Assembly (NCBI GenBank): GCA_947561715.1
Contig: OX387203.1
Coordinates: 15,562,001-15,626,000 of the forward strand
Length of the DNA stretch: 64,000 bases
Source of the DNA: Ascidia mentula
Taxonomy: Eukaryota; Chordata; Ascidiacea; Phlebobranchia; Ascidiidae
Reading direction: 5' to 3'
In this document: piece after piece, positions 27,629-39,455 of the stretch
Numbering within the stretch: the first letter of the stretch is position 1
Layout of the letters: the number at the start of each line of letters is the position of its first letter
The notes under the pieces: model-generated
What the model was told of the DNA's origin: nothing
The model's database searches: none
Seen by the model: only the letters and a program-made list of their open reading frames with translations
Position numbers and translations under genes: made by a program

Positions 27629-28667
27629 CTTTTTCACCATCGTTTCCGCATTAAACAATGATCAACATCGAAACAGGAACAACAGTAGTTCTAGGGATGC
27701 AGTCCAATCCTTGCACTTTGTCGGCTCAAGTTTATTAGAAGCTTTGACAGGGTGGGGGGCAAAAAAGATGGCGGAGGTATGTTGAAGTGCTCCCTCCAGT
27801 GGCAAAAAGCCGCTGCCGCCACGTCGCACAGAGCCCCATCAAAACGGATCCCTGCATTGCGCACGGTTTTCGGATCCCTGCATTGCGCAAAATTGAATAC
27901 CCAGGTTTTCTCGAATTCCAGCTTTCTCCGACAAAGAAAGTTTTGCACTTTGCCAACGTATGGGTGACAATCTCTCCAGGAGCAGATTTACGGGTAAACT
28001 GGCGCGTTGTAGAGCACGTGTGGCTCATAAAAGTAACAAGACGAACTTGTTTTTCAATGTCGTCTGCAACAACACACCCTACCGAATGTTCGGACAGCCT
28101 GCTAAAAAACAATTGTTTTGGCTTCCTACTCATGAGGGGCCACAAAATATTCTTTGGGAAAAATACTGCGGTCTCGTTGGACAGAGCAAATGTCCAATCA
28201 GAGGTCCAATGCCCCAGGGGCGGTAGCCAATCCATACTTTTCTGGTTACTTTGTGACGTAATCTGAACTATTGTGACAGAGGATCTCGAAAAGGGCAATT
28301 TCCCACCTACGAAACTTACTTCAATAGAAATACAGGTATGCGTTCTTCAAAACTTGGCCCCGGGAGCGATGGAGCTATGTTTGCAGCGCATTTCAACGTA
28401 CAGGTGCAATCGTTCAAAGAATTTTTTCCTGTGGCAGATTTATCAATTGACTTTCTTGCGGCGAACTTGGAATATTGCTCATTTCACAAAACGGTTGTTT
28501 AAATGTTCTCGTTGCCCACCCCTGCGCTTTTCCGCTCCCCAACAGTGTAACAGGAGCAACGTACAGACAACGTAGTGGTCTTAATCCGGCGGCAACGGCT
28601 TAAAACCACAAATAGGAGGACAGCGAGGAGTGATCCTCACTTATATGGGGGTGAAGCACTCACTCTC

Positions 28668-28684
28668 GTACCTGCTTCGGCGGT

Positions 28685-28724
<40 letters not shown>

Positions 28725-28773
28725 GGCCCCTGCGCAAGGATGACACGCAAAATCGTGAAGCGTTCCTCATTTT
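28668..28773 (+). ncRNA. U6: U6 snRNA, copy 26
   Basis: The RNA is identical to copy 1. Its unit carries the spacer substitution at 29203. Confidence 0.98.
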
Positions 28774-29812
28774 CTTTTTCACCATCGTTTCCGCATTAAA
28801 CAATGATCAACATCGAAACAGGAACAACAGTAGTTCTAGGGATGCAGTCCAATCCTTGCACTTTGTCGGCTCAAGTTTATTAGAAGCTTTGACAGGGTGG
28901 GGGGCAAAAAAGATGGCGGAGGTATGTTGAAGTGCTCCCTCCAGTGGCAAAAAGCCGCTGCCGCCACGTCGCACAGAGCCCCATCAAAACGGATCCCTGC
29001 ATTGCGCACGGTTTTCGGATCCCTGCATTGCGCAAAATTGAATACCCAGGTTTTCTCGAATTCCAGCTTTCTCCGACAAAGAAAGTTTTGCACTTTGCCA
29101 ACGTATGGGTGACAATCTCTCCAGGAGCAGATTTACGGGTAAACTGGCGCGTTGTAGAGCACGTGTGGCTCATAAAAGTAACAAGACGAACTTGTTTTTC
29201 AACGTCGTCTGCAACAACACACCCTACCGAATGTTCGGACAGCCTGCTAAAAAACAATTGTTTTGGCTTCCTACTCATGAGGGGCCACAAAATATTCTTT
29301 GGGAAAAATACTGCGGTCTCGTTGGACAGAGCAAATGTCCAATCAGAGGTCCAATGCCCCAGGGGCGGTAGCCAATCCATACTTTTCTGGTTACTTTGTG
29401 ACGTAATCTGAACTATTGTGACAGAGGATCTCGAAAAGGGCAATTTCCCACCTACGAAACTTACTTCAATAGAAATACAGGTATGCGTTCTTCAAAACTT
29501 GGCCCCGGGAGCGATGGAGCTATGTTTGCAGCGCATTTCAACGTACAGGTGCAATCGTTCAAAGAATTTTTTCCTGTGGCAGATTTATCAATTGACTTTC
29601 TTGCGGCGAACTTGGAATATTGCTCATTTCACAAAACGGTTGTTTAAATGTTCTCGTTGCCCACCCCTGCGCTTTTCCGCTCCCCAACAGTGTAACAGGA
29701 GCAACGTACAGACAACGTAGTGGTCTTAATCCGGCGGCAACGGCTTAAAACCACAAATAGGAGGACAGCGAGGAGTGATCCTCACTTATATGGGGGTGAA
29801 GCACTCACTCTC

Positions 29813-29829
29813 GTACCTGCTTCGGCGGT

Positions 29830-29869
<40 letters not shown>

Positions 29870-29918
29870 GGCCCCTGCGCAAGGATGACACGCAAAATCG
29901 TGAAGCGTTCCTCATTTT
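29813..29918 (+). ncRNA. U6: U6 snRNA, copy 27
   Basis: Identical to copy 1. Confidence 0.98.
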
Positions 29919-30957
29919 CTTTTTCACCATCGTTTCCGCATTAAACAATGATCAACATCGAAACAGGAACAACAGTAGTTCTAGGGATGCAGTCCAATCC
30001 TTGCACTTTGTCGGCTCAAGTTTATTAGAAGCTTTGACAGGGTGGGGGGCAAAAAAGATGGCGGAGGTATGTTGAAGTGCTCCCTCCAGTGGCAAAAAGC
30101 CGCTGCCGCCACGTCGCACAGAGCCCCATCAAAACGGATCCCTGCATTGCGCACGGTTTTCGGATCCCTGCATTGCGCAAAATTGAATACCCAGGTTTTC
30201 TCGAATTCCAGCTTTCTCCGACAAAGAAAGTTTTGCACTTTGCCAACGTATGGGTGACAATCTCTCCAGGAGCAGATTTACGGGTAAACTGGCGCGTTGT
30301 AGAGCACGTGTGGCTCATAAAAGTAACAAGACGAACTTGTTTTTCAATGTCGTCTGCAACAACACACCCTACCGAATGTTCGGACAGCCTGCTAAAAAAC
30401 AATTGTTTTGGCTTCCTACTCATGAGGGGCCACAAAATATTCTTTGGGAAAAATACTGCGGTCTCGTTGGACAGAGCAAATGTCCAATCAGAGGTCCAAT
30501 GCCCCAGGGGCGGTAGCCAATCCATACTTTTCTGGTTACTTTGTGACGTAATCTGAACTATTGTGACAGAGGATCTCGAAAAGGGCAATTTCCCACCTAC
30601 GAAACTTACTTCAATAGAAATACAGGTATGCGTTCTTCAAAACTTGGCCCCGGGAGCGATGGAGCTATGTTTGCAGCGCATTTCAACGTACAGGTGCAAT
30701 CGTTCAAAGAATTTTTTCCTGTGGCAGATTTATCAATTGACTTTCTTGCGGCGAACTTGGAATATTGCTCATTTCACAAAACGGTTGTTTAAATGTTCTC
30801 GTTGCCCACCCCTGCGCTTTTCCGCTCCCCAACAGTGTAACAGGAGCAACGTACAGACAACGTAGTGGTCTTAATCCGGCGGCAACGGCTTAAAACCACA
30901 AATAGGAGGACAGCGAGGAGTGATCCTCACTTATATGGGGGTGAAGCACTCACTCTC

Positions 30958-30974
30958 GTACCTGCTTCGGCGGT

Positions 30975-31014
<40 letters not shown>

Positions 31015-31063
31015 GGCCCCTGCGCAAGGATGACACGCAAAATCGTGAAGCGTTCCTCATTTT
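30958..31063 (+). ncRNA. U6: U6 snRNA, copy 28
   Basis: Identical to copy 1. Confidence 0.98.
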
Positions 31064-32102
31064 CTTTTTCACCATCGTTTCCGCATTAAACAATGATCAA
31101 CATCGAAACAGGAACAACAGTAGTTCTAGGGATGCAGTCCAATCCTTGCACTTTGTCGGCTCAAGTTTATTAGAAGCTTTGACAGGGTGGGGGGCAAAAA
31201 AGATGGCGGAGGTATGTTGAAGTGCTCCCTCCAGTGGCAAAAAGCCGCTGCCGCCACGTCGCACAGAGCCCCATCAAAACGGATCCCTGCATTGCGCACG
31301 GTTTTCGGATCCCTGCATTGCGCAAAATTGAATACCCAGGTTTTCTCGAATTCCAGCTTTCTCCGACAAAGAAAGTTTTGCACTTTGCCAACGTATGGGT
31401 GACAATCTCTCCAGGAGCAGATTTACGGGTAAACTGGCGCGTTGTAGAGCACGTGTGGCTCATAAAAGTAACAAGACGAACTTGTTTTTCAATGTCGTCT
31501 GCAACAACACACCCTACCGAATGTTCGGACAGCCTGCTAAAAAACAATTGTTTTGGCTTCCTACTCATGAGGGGCCACAAAATATTCTTTGGGAAAAATA
31601 CTGCGGTCTCGTTGGACAGAGCAAATGTCCAATCAGAGGTCCAATGCCCCAGGGGCGGTAGCCAATCCATACTTTTCTGGTTACTTTGTGACGTAATCTG
31701 AACTATTGTGACAGAGGATCTCGAAAAGGGCAATTTCCCACCTACGAAACTTACTTCAATAGAAATACAGGTATGCGTTCTTCAAAACTTGGCCCCGGGA
31801 GCGATGGAGCTATGTTTGCAGCGCATTTCAACGTACAGGTGCAATCGTTCAAAGAATTTTTTCCTGTGGCAGATTTATCAATTGACTTTCTTGCGGCGAA
31901 CTTGGAATATTGCTCATTTCACAAAACGGTTGTTTAAATGTTCTCGTTGCCCACCCCTGCGCTTTTCCGCTCCCCAACAGTGTAACAGGAGCAACGTACA
32001 GACAACGTAGTGGTCTTAATCCGGCGGCAACGGCTTAAAACCACAAATAGGAGGACAGCGAGGAGTGATCCTCACTTATATGGGGGTGAAGCACTCACTC
32101 TC

Positions 32103-32119
32103 GTACCTGCTTCGGCGGT

Positions 32120-32159
<40 letters not shown>

Positions 32160-32208
32160 GGCCCCTGCGCAAGGATGACACGCAAAATCGTGAAGCGTTC
32201 CTCATTTT
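32103..32208 (+). ncRNA. U6: U6 snRNA, copy 29
   Basis: Identical to copy 1. Confidence 0.98.
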
Positions 32209-33247
32209 CTTTTTCACCATCGTTTCCGCATTAAACAATGATCAACATCGAAACAGGAACAACAGTAGTTCTAGGGATGCAGTCCAATCCTTGCACTTTG
32301 TCGGCTCAAGTTTATTAGAAGCTTTGACAGGGTGGGGGGCAAAAAAGATGGCGGAGGTATGTTGAAGTGCTCCCTCCAGTGGCAAAAAGCCGCTGCCGCC
32401 ACGTCGCACAGAGCCCCATCAAAACGGATCCCTGCATTGCGCACGGTTTTCGGATCCCTGCATTGCGCAAAATTGAATACCCAGGTTTTCTCGAATTCCA
32501 GCTTTCTCCGACAAAGAAAGTTTTGCACTTTGCCAACGTATGGGTGACAATCTCTCCAGGAGCAGATTTACGGGTAAACTGGCGCGTTGTAGAGCACGTG
32601 TGGCTCATAAAAGTAACAAGACGAACTTGTTTTTCAATGTCGTCTGCAACAACACACCCTACCGAATGTTCGGACAGCCTGCTAAAAAACAATTGTTTTG
32701 GCTTCCTACTCATGAGGGGCCACAAAATATTCTTTGGGAAAAATACTGCGGTCTCGTTGGACAGAGCAAATGTCCAATCAGAGGTCCAATGCCCCAGGGG
32801 CGGTAGCCAATCCATACTTTTCTGGTTACTTTGTGACGTAATCTGAACTATTGTGACAGAGGATCTCGAAAAGGGCAATTTCCCACCTACGAAACTTACT
32901 TCAATAGAAATACAGGTATGCGTTCTTCAAAACTTGGCCCCGGGAGCGATGGAGCTATGTTTGCAGCGCATTTCAACGTACAGGTGCAATCGTTCAAAGA
33001 ATTTTTTCCTGTGGCAGATTTATCAATTGACTTTCTTGCGGCGAACTTGGAATATTGCTCATTTCACAAAACGGTTGTTTAAATGTTCTCGTTGCCCACC
33101 CCTGCGCTTTTCCGCTCCCCAACAGTGTAACAGGAGCAACGTACAGACAACGTAGTGGTCTTAATCCGGCGGCAACGGCTTAAAACCACAAATAGGAGGA
33201 CAGCGAGGAGTGATCCTCACTTATATGGGGGTGAAGCACTCACTCTC

Positions 33248-33264
33248 GTACCTGCTTCGGCGGT

Positions 33265-33304
<40 letters not shown>

Positions 33305-33353
33305 GGCCCCTGCGCAAGGATGACACGCAAAATCGTGAAGCGTTCCTCATTTT
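33248..33353 (+). ncRNA. U6: U6 snRNA, copy 30
   Basis: Identical to copy 1. Confidence 0.98.
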
Positions 33354-34392
33354 CTTTTTCACCATCGTTTCCGCATTAAACAATGATCAACATCGAAACA
33401 GGAACAACAGTAGTTCTAGGGATGCAGTCCAATCCTTGCACTTTGTCGGCTCAAGTTTATTAGAAGCTTTGACAGGGTGGGGGGCAAAAAAGATGGCGGA
33501 GGTATGTTGAAGTGCTCCCTCCAGTGGCAAAAAGCCGCTGCCGCCACGTCGCACAGAGCCCCATCAAAACGGATCCCTGCATTGCGCACGGTTTTCGGAT
33601 CCCTGCATTGCGCAAAATTGAATACCCAGGTTTTCTCGAATTCCAGCTTTCTCCGACAAAGAAAGTTTTGCACTTTGCCAACGTATGGGTGACAATCTCT
33701 CCAGGAGCAGATTTACGGGTAAACTGGCGCGTTGTAGAGCACGTGTGGCTCATAAAAGTAACAAGACGAACTTGTTTTTCAATGTCGTCTGCAACAACAC
33801 ACCCTACCGAATGTTCGGACAGCCTGCTAAAAAACAATTGTTTTGGCTTCCTACTCATGAGGGGCCACAAAATATTCTTTGGGAAAAATACTGCGGTCTC
33901 GTTGGACAGAGCAAATGTCCAATCAGAGGTCCAATGCCCCAGGGGCGGTAGCCAATCCATACTTTTCTGGTTACTTTGTGACGTAATCTGAACTATTGTG
34001 ACAGAGGATCTCGAAAAGGGCAATTTCCCACCTACGAAACTTACTTCAATAGAAATACAGGTATGCGTTCTTCAAAACTTGGCCCCGGGAGCGATGGAGC
34101 TATGTTTGCAGCGCATTTCAACGTACAGGTGCAATCGTTCAAAGAATTTTTTCCTGTGGCAGATTTATCAATTGACTTTCTTGCGGCGAACTTGGAATAT
34201 TGCTCATTTCACAAAACGGTTGTTTAAATGTTCTCGTTGCCCACCCCTGCGCTTTTCCGCTCCCCAACAGTGTAACAGGAGCAACGTACAGACAACGTAG
34301 TGGTCTTAATCCGGCGGCAACGGCTTAAAACCACAAATAGGAGGACAGCGAGGAGTGATCCTCACTTATATGGGGGTGAAGCACTCACTCTC

Positions 34393-34409
34393 GTACCTGC
34401 TTCGGCGGT

Positions 34410-34449
<40 letters not shown>

Positions 34450-34498
34450 GGCCCCTGCGCAAGGATGACACGCAAAATCGTGAAGCGTTCCTCATTTT
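34393..34498 (+). ncRNA. U6: U6 snRNA, copy 31
   Basis: Identical to copy 1. Confidence 0.98.
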
Positions 34499-35537
34499 CT
34501 TTTTCACCATCGTTTCCGCATTAAACAATGATCAACATCGAAACAGGAACAACAGTAGTTCTAGGGATGCAGTCCAATCCTTGCACTTTGTCGGCTCAAG
34601 TTTATTAGAAGCTTTGACAGGGTGGGGGGCAAAAAAGATGGCGGAGGTATGTTGAAGTGCTCCCTCCAGTGGCAAAAAGCCGCTGCCGCCACGTCGCACA
34701 GAGCCCCATCAAAACGGATCCCTGCATTGCGCACGGTTTTCGGATCCCTGCATTGCGCAAAATTGAATACCCAGGTTTTCTCGAATTCCAGCTTTCTCCG
34801 ACAAAGAAAGTTTTGCACTTTGCCAACGTATGGGTGACAATCTCTCCAGGAGCAGATTTACGGGTAAACTGGCGCGTTGTAGAGCACGTGTGGCTCATAA
34901 AAGTAACAAGACGAACTTGTTTTTCAATGTCGTCTGCAACAACACACCCTACCGAATGTTCGGACAGCCTGCTAAAAAACAATTGTTTTGGCTTCCTACT
35001 CATGAGGGGCCACAAAATATTCTTTGGGAAAAATACTGCGGTCTCGTTGGACAGAGCAAATGTCCAATCAGAGGTCCAATGCCCCAGGGGCGGTAGCCAA
35101 TCCATACTTTTCTGGTTACTTTGTGACGTAATCTGAACTATTGTGACAGAGGATCTCGAAAAGGGCAATTTCCCACCTACGAAACTTACTTCAATAGAAA
35201 TACAGGTATGCGTTCTTCAAAACTTGGCCCCGGGAGCGATGGAGCTATGTTTGCAGCGCATTTCAACGTACAGGTGCAATCGTTCAAAGAATTTTTTCCT
35301 GTGGCAGATTTATCAATTGACTTTCTTGCGGCGAACTTGGAATATTGCTCATTTCACAAAACGGTTGTTTAAATGTTCTCGTTGCCCACCCCTGCGCTTT
35401 TCCGCTCCCCAACAGTGTAACAGGAGCAACGTACAGACAACGTAGTGGTCTTAATCCGGCGGCAACGGCTTAAAACCACAAATAGGAGGACAGCGAGGAG
35501 TGATCCTCACTTATATGGGGGTGAAGCACTCACTCTC

Positions 35538-35554
35538 GTACCTGCTTCGGCGGT

Positions 35555-35594
<40 letters not shown>

Positions 35595-35643
35595 GGCCCC
35601 TGCGCAAGGATGACACGCAAAATCGTGAAGCGTTCCTCATTTT
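35538..35643 (+). ncRNA. U6: U6 snRNA, copy 32
   Basis: Identical to copy 1. Confidence 0.98.
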
Positions 35644-36682
35644 CTTTTTCACCATCGTTTCCGCATTAAACAATGATCAACATCGAAACAGGAACAACAG
35701 TAGTTCTAGGGATGCAGTCCAATCCTTGCACTTTGTCGGCTCAAGTTTATTAGAAGCTTTGACAGGGTGGGGGGCAAAAAAGATGGCGGAGGTATGTTGA
35801 AGTGCTCCCTCCAGTGGCAAAAAGCCGCTGCCGCCACGTCGCACAGAGCCCCATCAAAACGGATCCCTGCATTGCGCACGGTTTTCGGATCCCTGCATTG
35901 CGCAAAATTGAATACCCAGGTTTTCTCGAATTCCAGCTTTCTCCGACAAAGAAAGTTTTGCACTTTGCCAACGTATGGGTGACAATCTCTCCAGGAGCAG
36001 ATTTACGGGTAAACTGGCGCGTTGTAGAGCACGTGTGGCTCATAAAAGTAACAAGACGAACTTGTTTTTCAATGTCGTCTGCAACAACACACCCTACCGA
36101 ATGTTCGGACAGCCTGCTAAAAAACAATTGTTTTGGCTTCCTACTCATGAGGGGCCACAAAATATTCTTTGGGAAAAATACTGCGGTCTCGTTGGACAGA
36201 GCAAATGTCCAATCAGAGGTCCAATGCCCCAGGGGCGGTAGCCAATCCATACTTTTCTGGTTACTTTGTGACGTAATCTGAACTATTGTGACAGAGGATC
36301 TCGAAAAGGGCAATTTCCCACCTACGAAACTTACTTCAATAGAAATACAGGTATGCGTTCTTCAAAACTTGGCCCCGGGAGCGATGGAGCTATGTTTGCA
36401 GCGCATTTCAACGTACAGGTGCAATCGTTCAAAGAATTTTTTCCTGTGGCAGATTTATCAATTGACTTTCTTGCGGCGAACTTGGAATATTGCTCATTTC
36501 ACAAAACGGTTGTTTAAATGTTCTCGTTGCCCACCCCTGCGCTTTTCCGCTCCCCAACAGTGTAACAGGAGCAACGTACAGACAACGTAGTGGTCTTAAT
36601 CCGGCGGCAACGGCTTAAAACCACAAATAGGAGGACAGCGAGGAGTGATCCTCACTTATATGGGGGTGAAGCACTCACTCTC

Positions 36683-36699
36683 GTACCTGCTTCGGCGGT

Positions 36700-36739
<40 letters not shown>

Positions 36740-36788
36740 GGCCCCTGCGCAAGGATGACACGCAAAATCGTGAAGCGTTCCTCATTTT
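36683..36788 (+). ncRNA. U6: U6 snRNA, copy 33
   Basis: Identical to copy 1. Confidence 0.98.
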
Positions 36789-37827
36789 CTTTTTCACCAT
36801 CGTTTCCGCATTAAACAATGATCAACATCGAAACAGGAACAACAGTAGTTCTAGGGATGCAGTCCAATCCTTGCACTTTGTCGGCTCAAGTTTATTAGAA
36901 GCTTTGACAGGGTGGGGGGCAAAAAAGATGGCGGAGGTATGTTGAAGTGCTCCCTCCAGTGGCAAAAAGCCGCTGCCGCCACGTCGCACAGAGCCCCATC
37001 AAAACGGATCCCTGCATTGCGCACGGTTTTCGGATCCCTGCATTGCGCAAAATTGAATACCCAGGTTTTCTCGAATTCCAGCTTTCTCCGACAAAGAAAG
37101 TTTTGCACTTTGCCAACGTATGGGTGACAATCTCTCCAGGAGCAGATTTACGGGTAAACTGGCGCGTTGTAGAGCACGTGTGGCTCATAAAAGTAACAAG
37201 ACGAACTTGTTTTTCAATGTCGTCTGCAACAACACACCCTACCGAATGTTCGGACAGCCTGCTAAAAAACAATTGTTTTGGCTTCCTACTCATGAGGGGC
37301 CACAAAATATTCTTTGGGAAAAATACTGCGGTCTCGTTGGACAGAGCAAATGTCCAATCAGAGGTCCAATGCCCCAGGGGCGGTAGCCAATCCATACTTT
37401 TCTGGTTACTTTGTGACGTAATCTGAACTATTGTGACAGAGGATCTCGAAAAGGGCAATTTCCCACCTACGAAACTTACTTCAATAGAAATACAGGTATG
37501 CGTTCTTCAAAACTTGGCCCCGGGAGCGATGGAGCTATGTTTGCAGCGCATTTCAACGTACAGGTGCAATCGTTCAAAGAATTTTTTCCTGTGGCAGATT
37601 TATCAATTGACTTTCTTGCGGCGAACTTGGAATATTGCTCATTTCACAAAACGGTTGTTTAAATGTTCTCGTTGCCCACCCCTGCGCTTTTCCGCTCCCC
37701 AACAGTGTAACAGGAGCAACGTACAGACAACGTAGTGGTCTTAATCCGGCGGCAACGGCTTAAAACCACAAATAGGAGGACAGCGAGGAGTGATCCTCAC
37801 TTATATGGGGGTGATGCACTCACTCTC

Positions 37828-37844
37828 GTACCTGCTTCGGCGGT

Positions 37845-37884
<40 letters not shown>

Positions 37885-37933
37885 GGCCCCTGCGCAAGGA
37901 TGACACGCAAAATCGTGAAGCGTTCCTCATTTT
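37828..37933 (+). ncRNA. U6: U6 snRNA, copy 34
   Basis: The RNA is identical to copy 1. The promoter differs by one base (A to T at 37815, position -13), between the TATA element and the start site. Confidence 0.98.
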
Positions 37934-38972
37934 CTTTTTCACCATCGTTTCCGCATTAAACAATGATCAACATCGAAACAGGAACAACAGTAGTTCTAGG
38001 GATGCAGTCCAATCCTTGCACTTTGTCGGCTCAAGTTTATTAGAAGCTTTGACAGGGTGGGGGGCAAAAAAGATGGCGGAGGTATGTTGAAGTGCTCCCT
38101 CCAGTGGCAAAAAGCCGCTGCCGCCACGTCGCACAGAGCCCCATCAAAACGGATCCCTGCATTGCGCACGGTTTTCGGATCCCTGCATTGCGCAAAATTG
38201 AATACCCAGGTTTTCTCGAATTCCAGCTTTCTCCGACAAAGAAAGTTTTGCACTTTGCCAACGTATGGGTGACAATCTCTCCAGGAGCAGATTTACGGGT
38301 AAACTGGCGCGTTGTAGAGCACGTGTGGCTCATAAAAGTAACAAGACGAACTTGTTTTTCAATGTCGTCTGCAACAACACACCCTACCGAATGTTCGGAC
38401 AGCCTGCTAAAAAACAATTGTTTTGGCTTCCTACTCATGAGGGGCCACAAAATATTCTTTGGGAAAAATACTGCGGTCTCGTTGGACAGAGCAAATGTCC
38501 AATCAGAGGTCCAATGCCCCAGGGGCGGTAGCCAATCCATACTTTTCTGGTTACTTTGTGACGTAATCTGAACTATTGTGACAGAGGATCTCGAAAAGGG
38601 CAATTTCCCACCTACGAAACTTACTTCAATAGAAATACAGGTATGCGTTCTTCAAAACTTGGCCCCGGGAGCGATGGAGCTATGTTTGCAGCGCATTTCA
38701 ACGTACAGGTGCAATCGTTCAAAGAATTTTTTCCTGTGGCAGATTTATCAATTGACTTTCTTGCGGCGAACTTGGAATATTGCTCATTTCACAAAACGGT
38801 TGTTTAAATGTTCTCGTTGCCCACCCCTGCGCTTTTCCGCTCCCCAACAGTGTAACAGGAGCAACGTACAGACAACGTAGTGGTCTTAATCCGGCGGCAA
38901 CGGCTTAAAACCACAAATAGGAGGACAGCGAGGAGTGATCCTCACTTATATGGGGGTGAAGCACTCACTCTC

Positions 38973-38989
38973 GTACCTGCTTCGGCGGT

Positions 38990-39029
<40 letters not shown>

Positions 39030-39044
39030 GGCCCCTGCGCAAAA
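38973..39044 (+). pseudogene. U6: Truncated U6 snRNA, copy 35 (array edge)
   Basis: The promoter and first ~70 nt match the other copies up to CCCCTGCGCAA at 39042. Two bases then differ (AA for GG), and a weak match GATGxCACGCAA continues to 39056 before all similarity ends. The 3' half of the internal stem-loop and the normal terminator are gone. A transcript could not form the catalytic internal stem-loop, so this copy is dead although its TATA element is intact. Confidence 0.93.
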
Positions 39045-39084
39045 GATGCCACGCAATCTTCTCTGTCCTGCGCACGAAAAAAAA
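39043..39084. other. U6 array junction with an inverted U6-like 12-mer and a 40-bp sequence shared with 49359-49398
   Basis: Positions 39045-39084 match 49359-49398 with one difference (C/G at 39071). The stretch begins GATGCCACGCAA, which is 11/12 identical to GATGACACGCAA of U6 at the break. It also holds AATCTTCTCTGT (39055-39066), the exact reverse complement of U6 ACAGAGAAGATT at 39013-39024, so the junction can fold back as a 12-bp stem with a 30-nt loop. A long A-tract follows. The layout suggests a recombination or template-switch event that joined the array to a sequence like the one at 49359. Confidence 0.75.
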
Positions 39085-39455
39085 AAAAAAAAAAGAAAGA
39101 AAAAAATGAAAAATAAAGCTTGACCATGCAGAAATGGTTGATGCCGACTGTGATTTGATTGCTTGTTGGCAAAAAATTAACATTCTCCTCCGAAAATCAA
39201 CCTCCAACTTTATCGTATATACTTGACCTTGTATTTCAAAAGAACTTTGTCCACTATAGAATAAATATGAAAGTCCTAATCAAAATCACATTAATCATGT
39301 CTAGGTGAAGGTGTTGTTGAAAAAGAAAACAAAATAAAATACAGCTATGTTAATACAAATTAAGTAATGCTAATTTTTCTCTCTTTGTAAAAAATTGGGT
39401 GGCCCTGAAAAGAGCCGTTGACGTTGAATGATGGTACATCATGTCGTCGTCGTCC
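39085..39455. other. Unassigned sequence between the U6 array and the first gene
   Basis: An A-rich tract (39080-39113) is followed by AT-rich sequence with no supported ORF. It is probably the 3' flank of the minus-strand gene that ends at 39456. I saw no clear minus-strand AATAAA. Confidence 0.5.

Larger units (their letters stand above)
1..39043 (+). repeat. Tandem array of 1145-bp U6 snRNA units (34 full copies plus a truncated 35th)
   Basis: The same 1145-bp sequence begins at position 1 and at every 1145 bases after that up to 37786, giving 34 complete units. A partial unit follows from 38931 and breaks off at about 39043. All copies are head to tail with no spacer change. I saw two substitutions in the whole array: C for T at 29203 (unit 26, spacer) and T for A at 37815 (unit 34, 13 bases upstream of U6). 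Such uniformity means very recent amplification, strong homogenisation, or an assembly built from a consensus. The left end lies outside the window. Confidence 0.98.

Noticed and set aside
39080..39113. Truncated U6 plus A-tract as a retroposed U6 pseudogene or U6-headed SINE
   Set aside because: The A-tract follows about 28 bp of non-U6 sequence, and that sequence with its A-run recurs at 49359 without U6. The U6 copy also keeps its promoter, so it belongs to the array.
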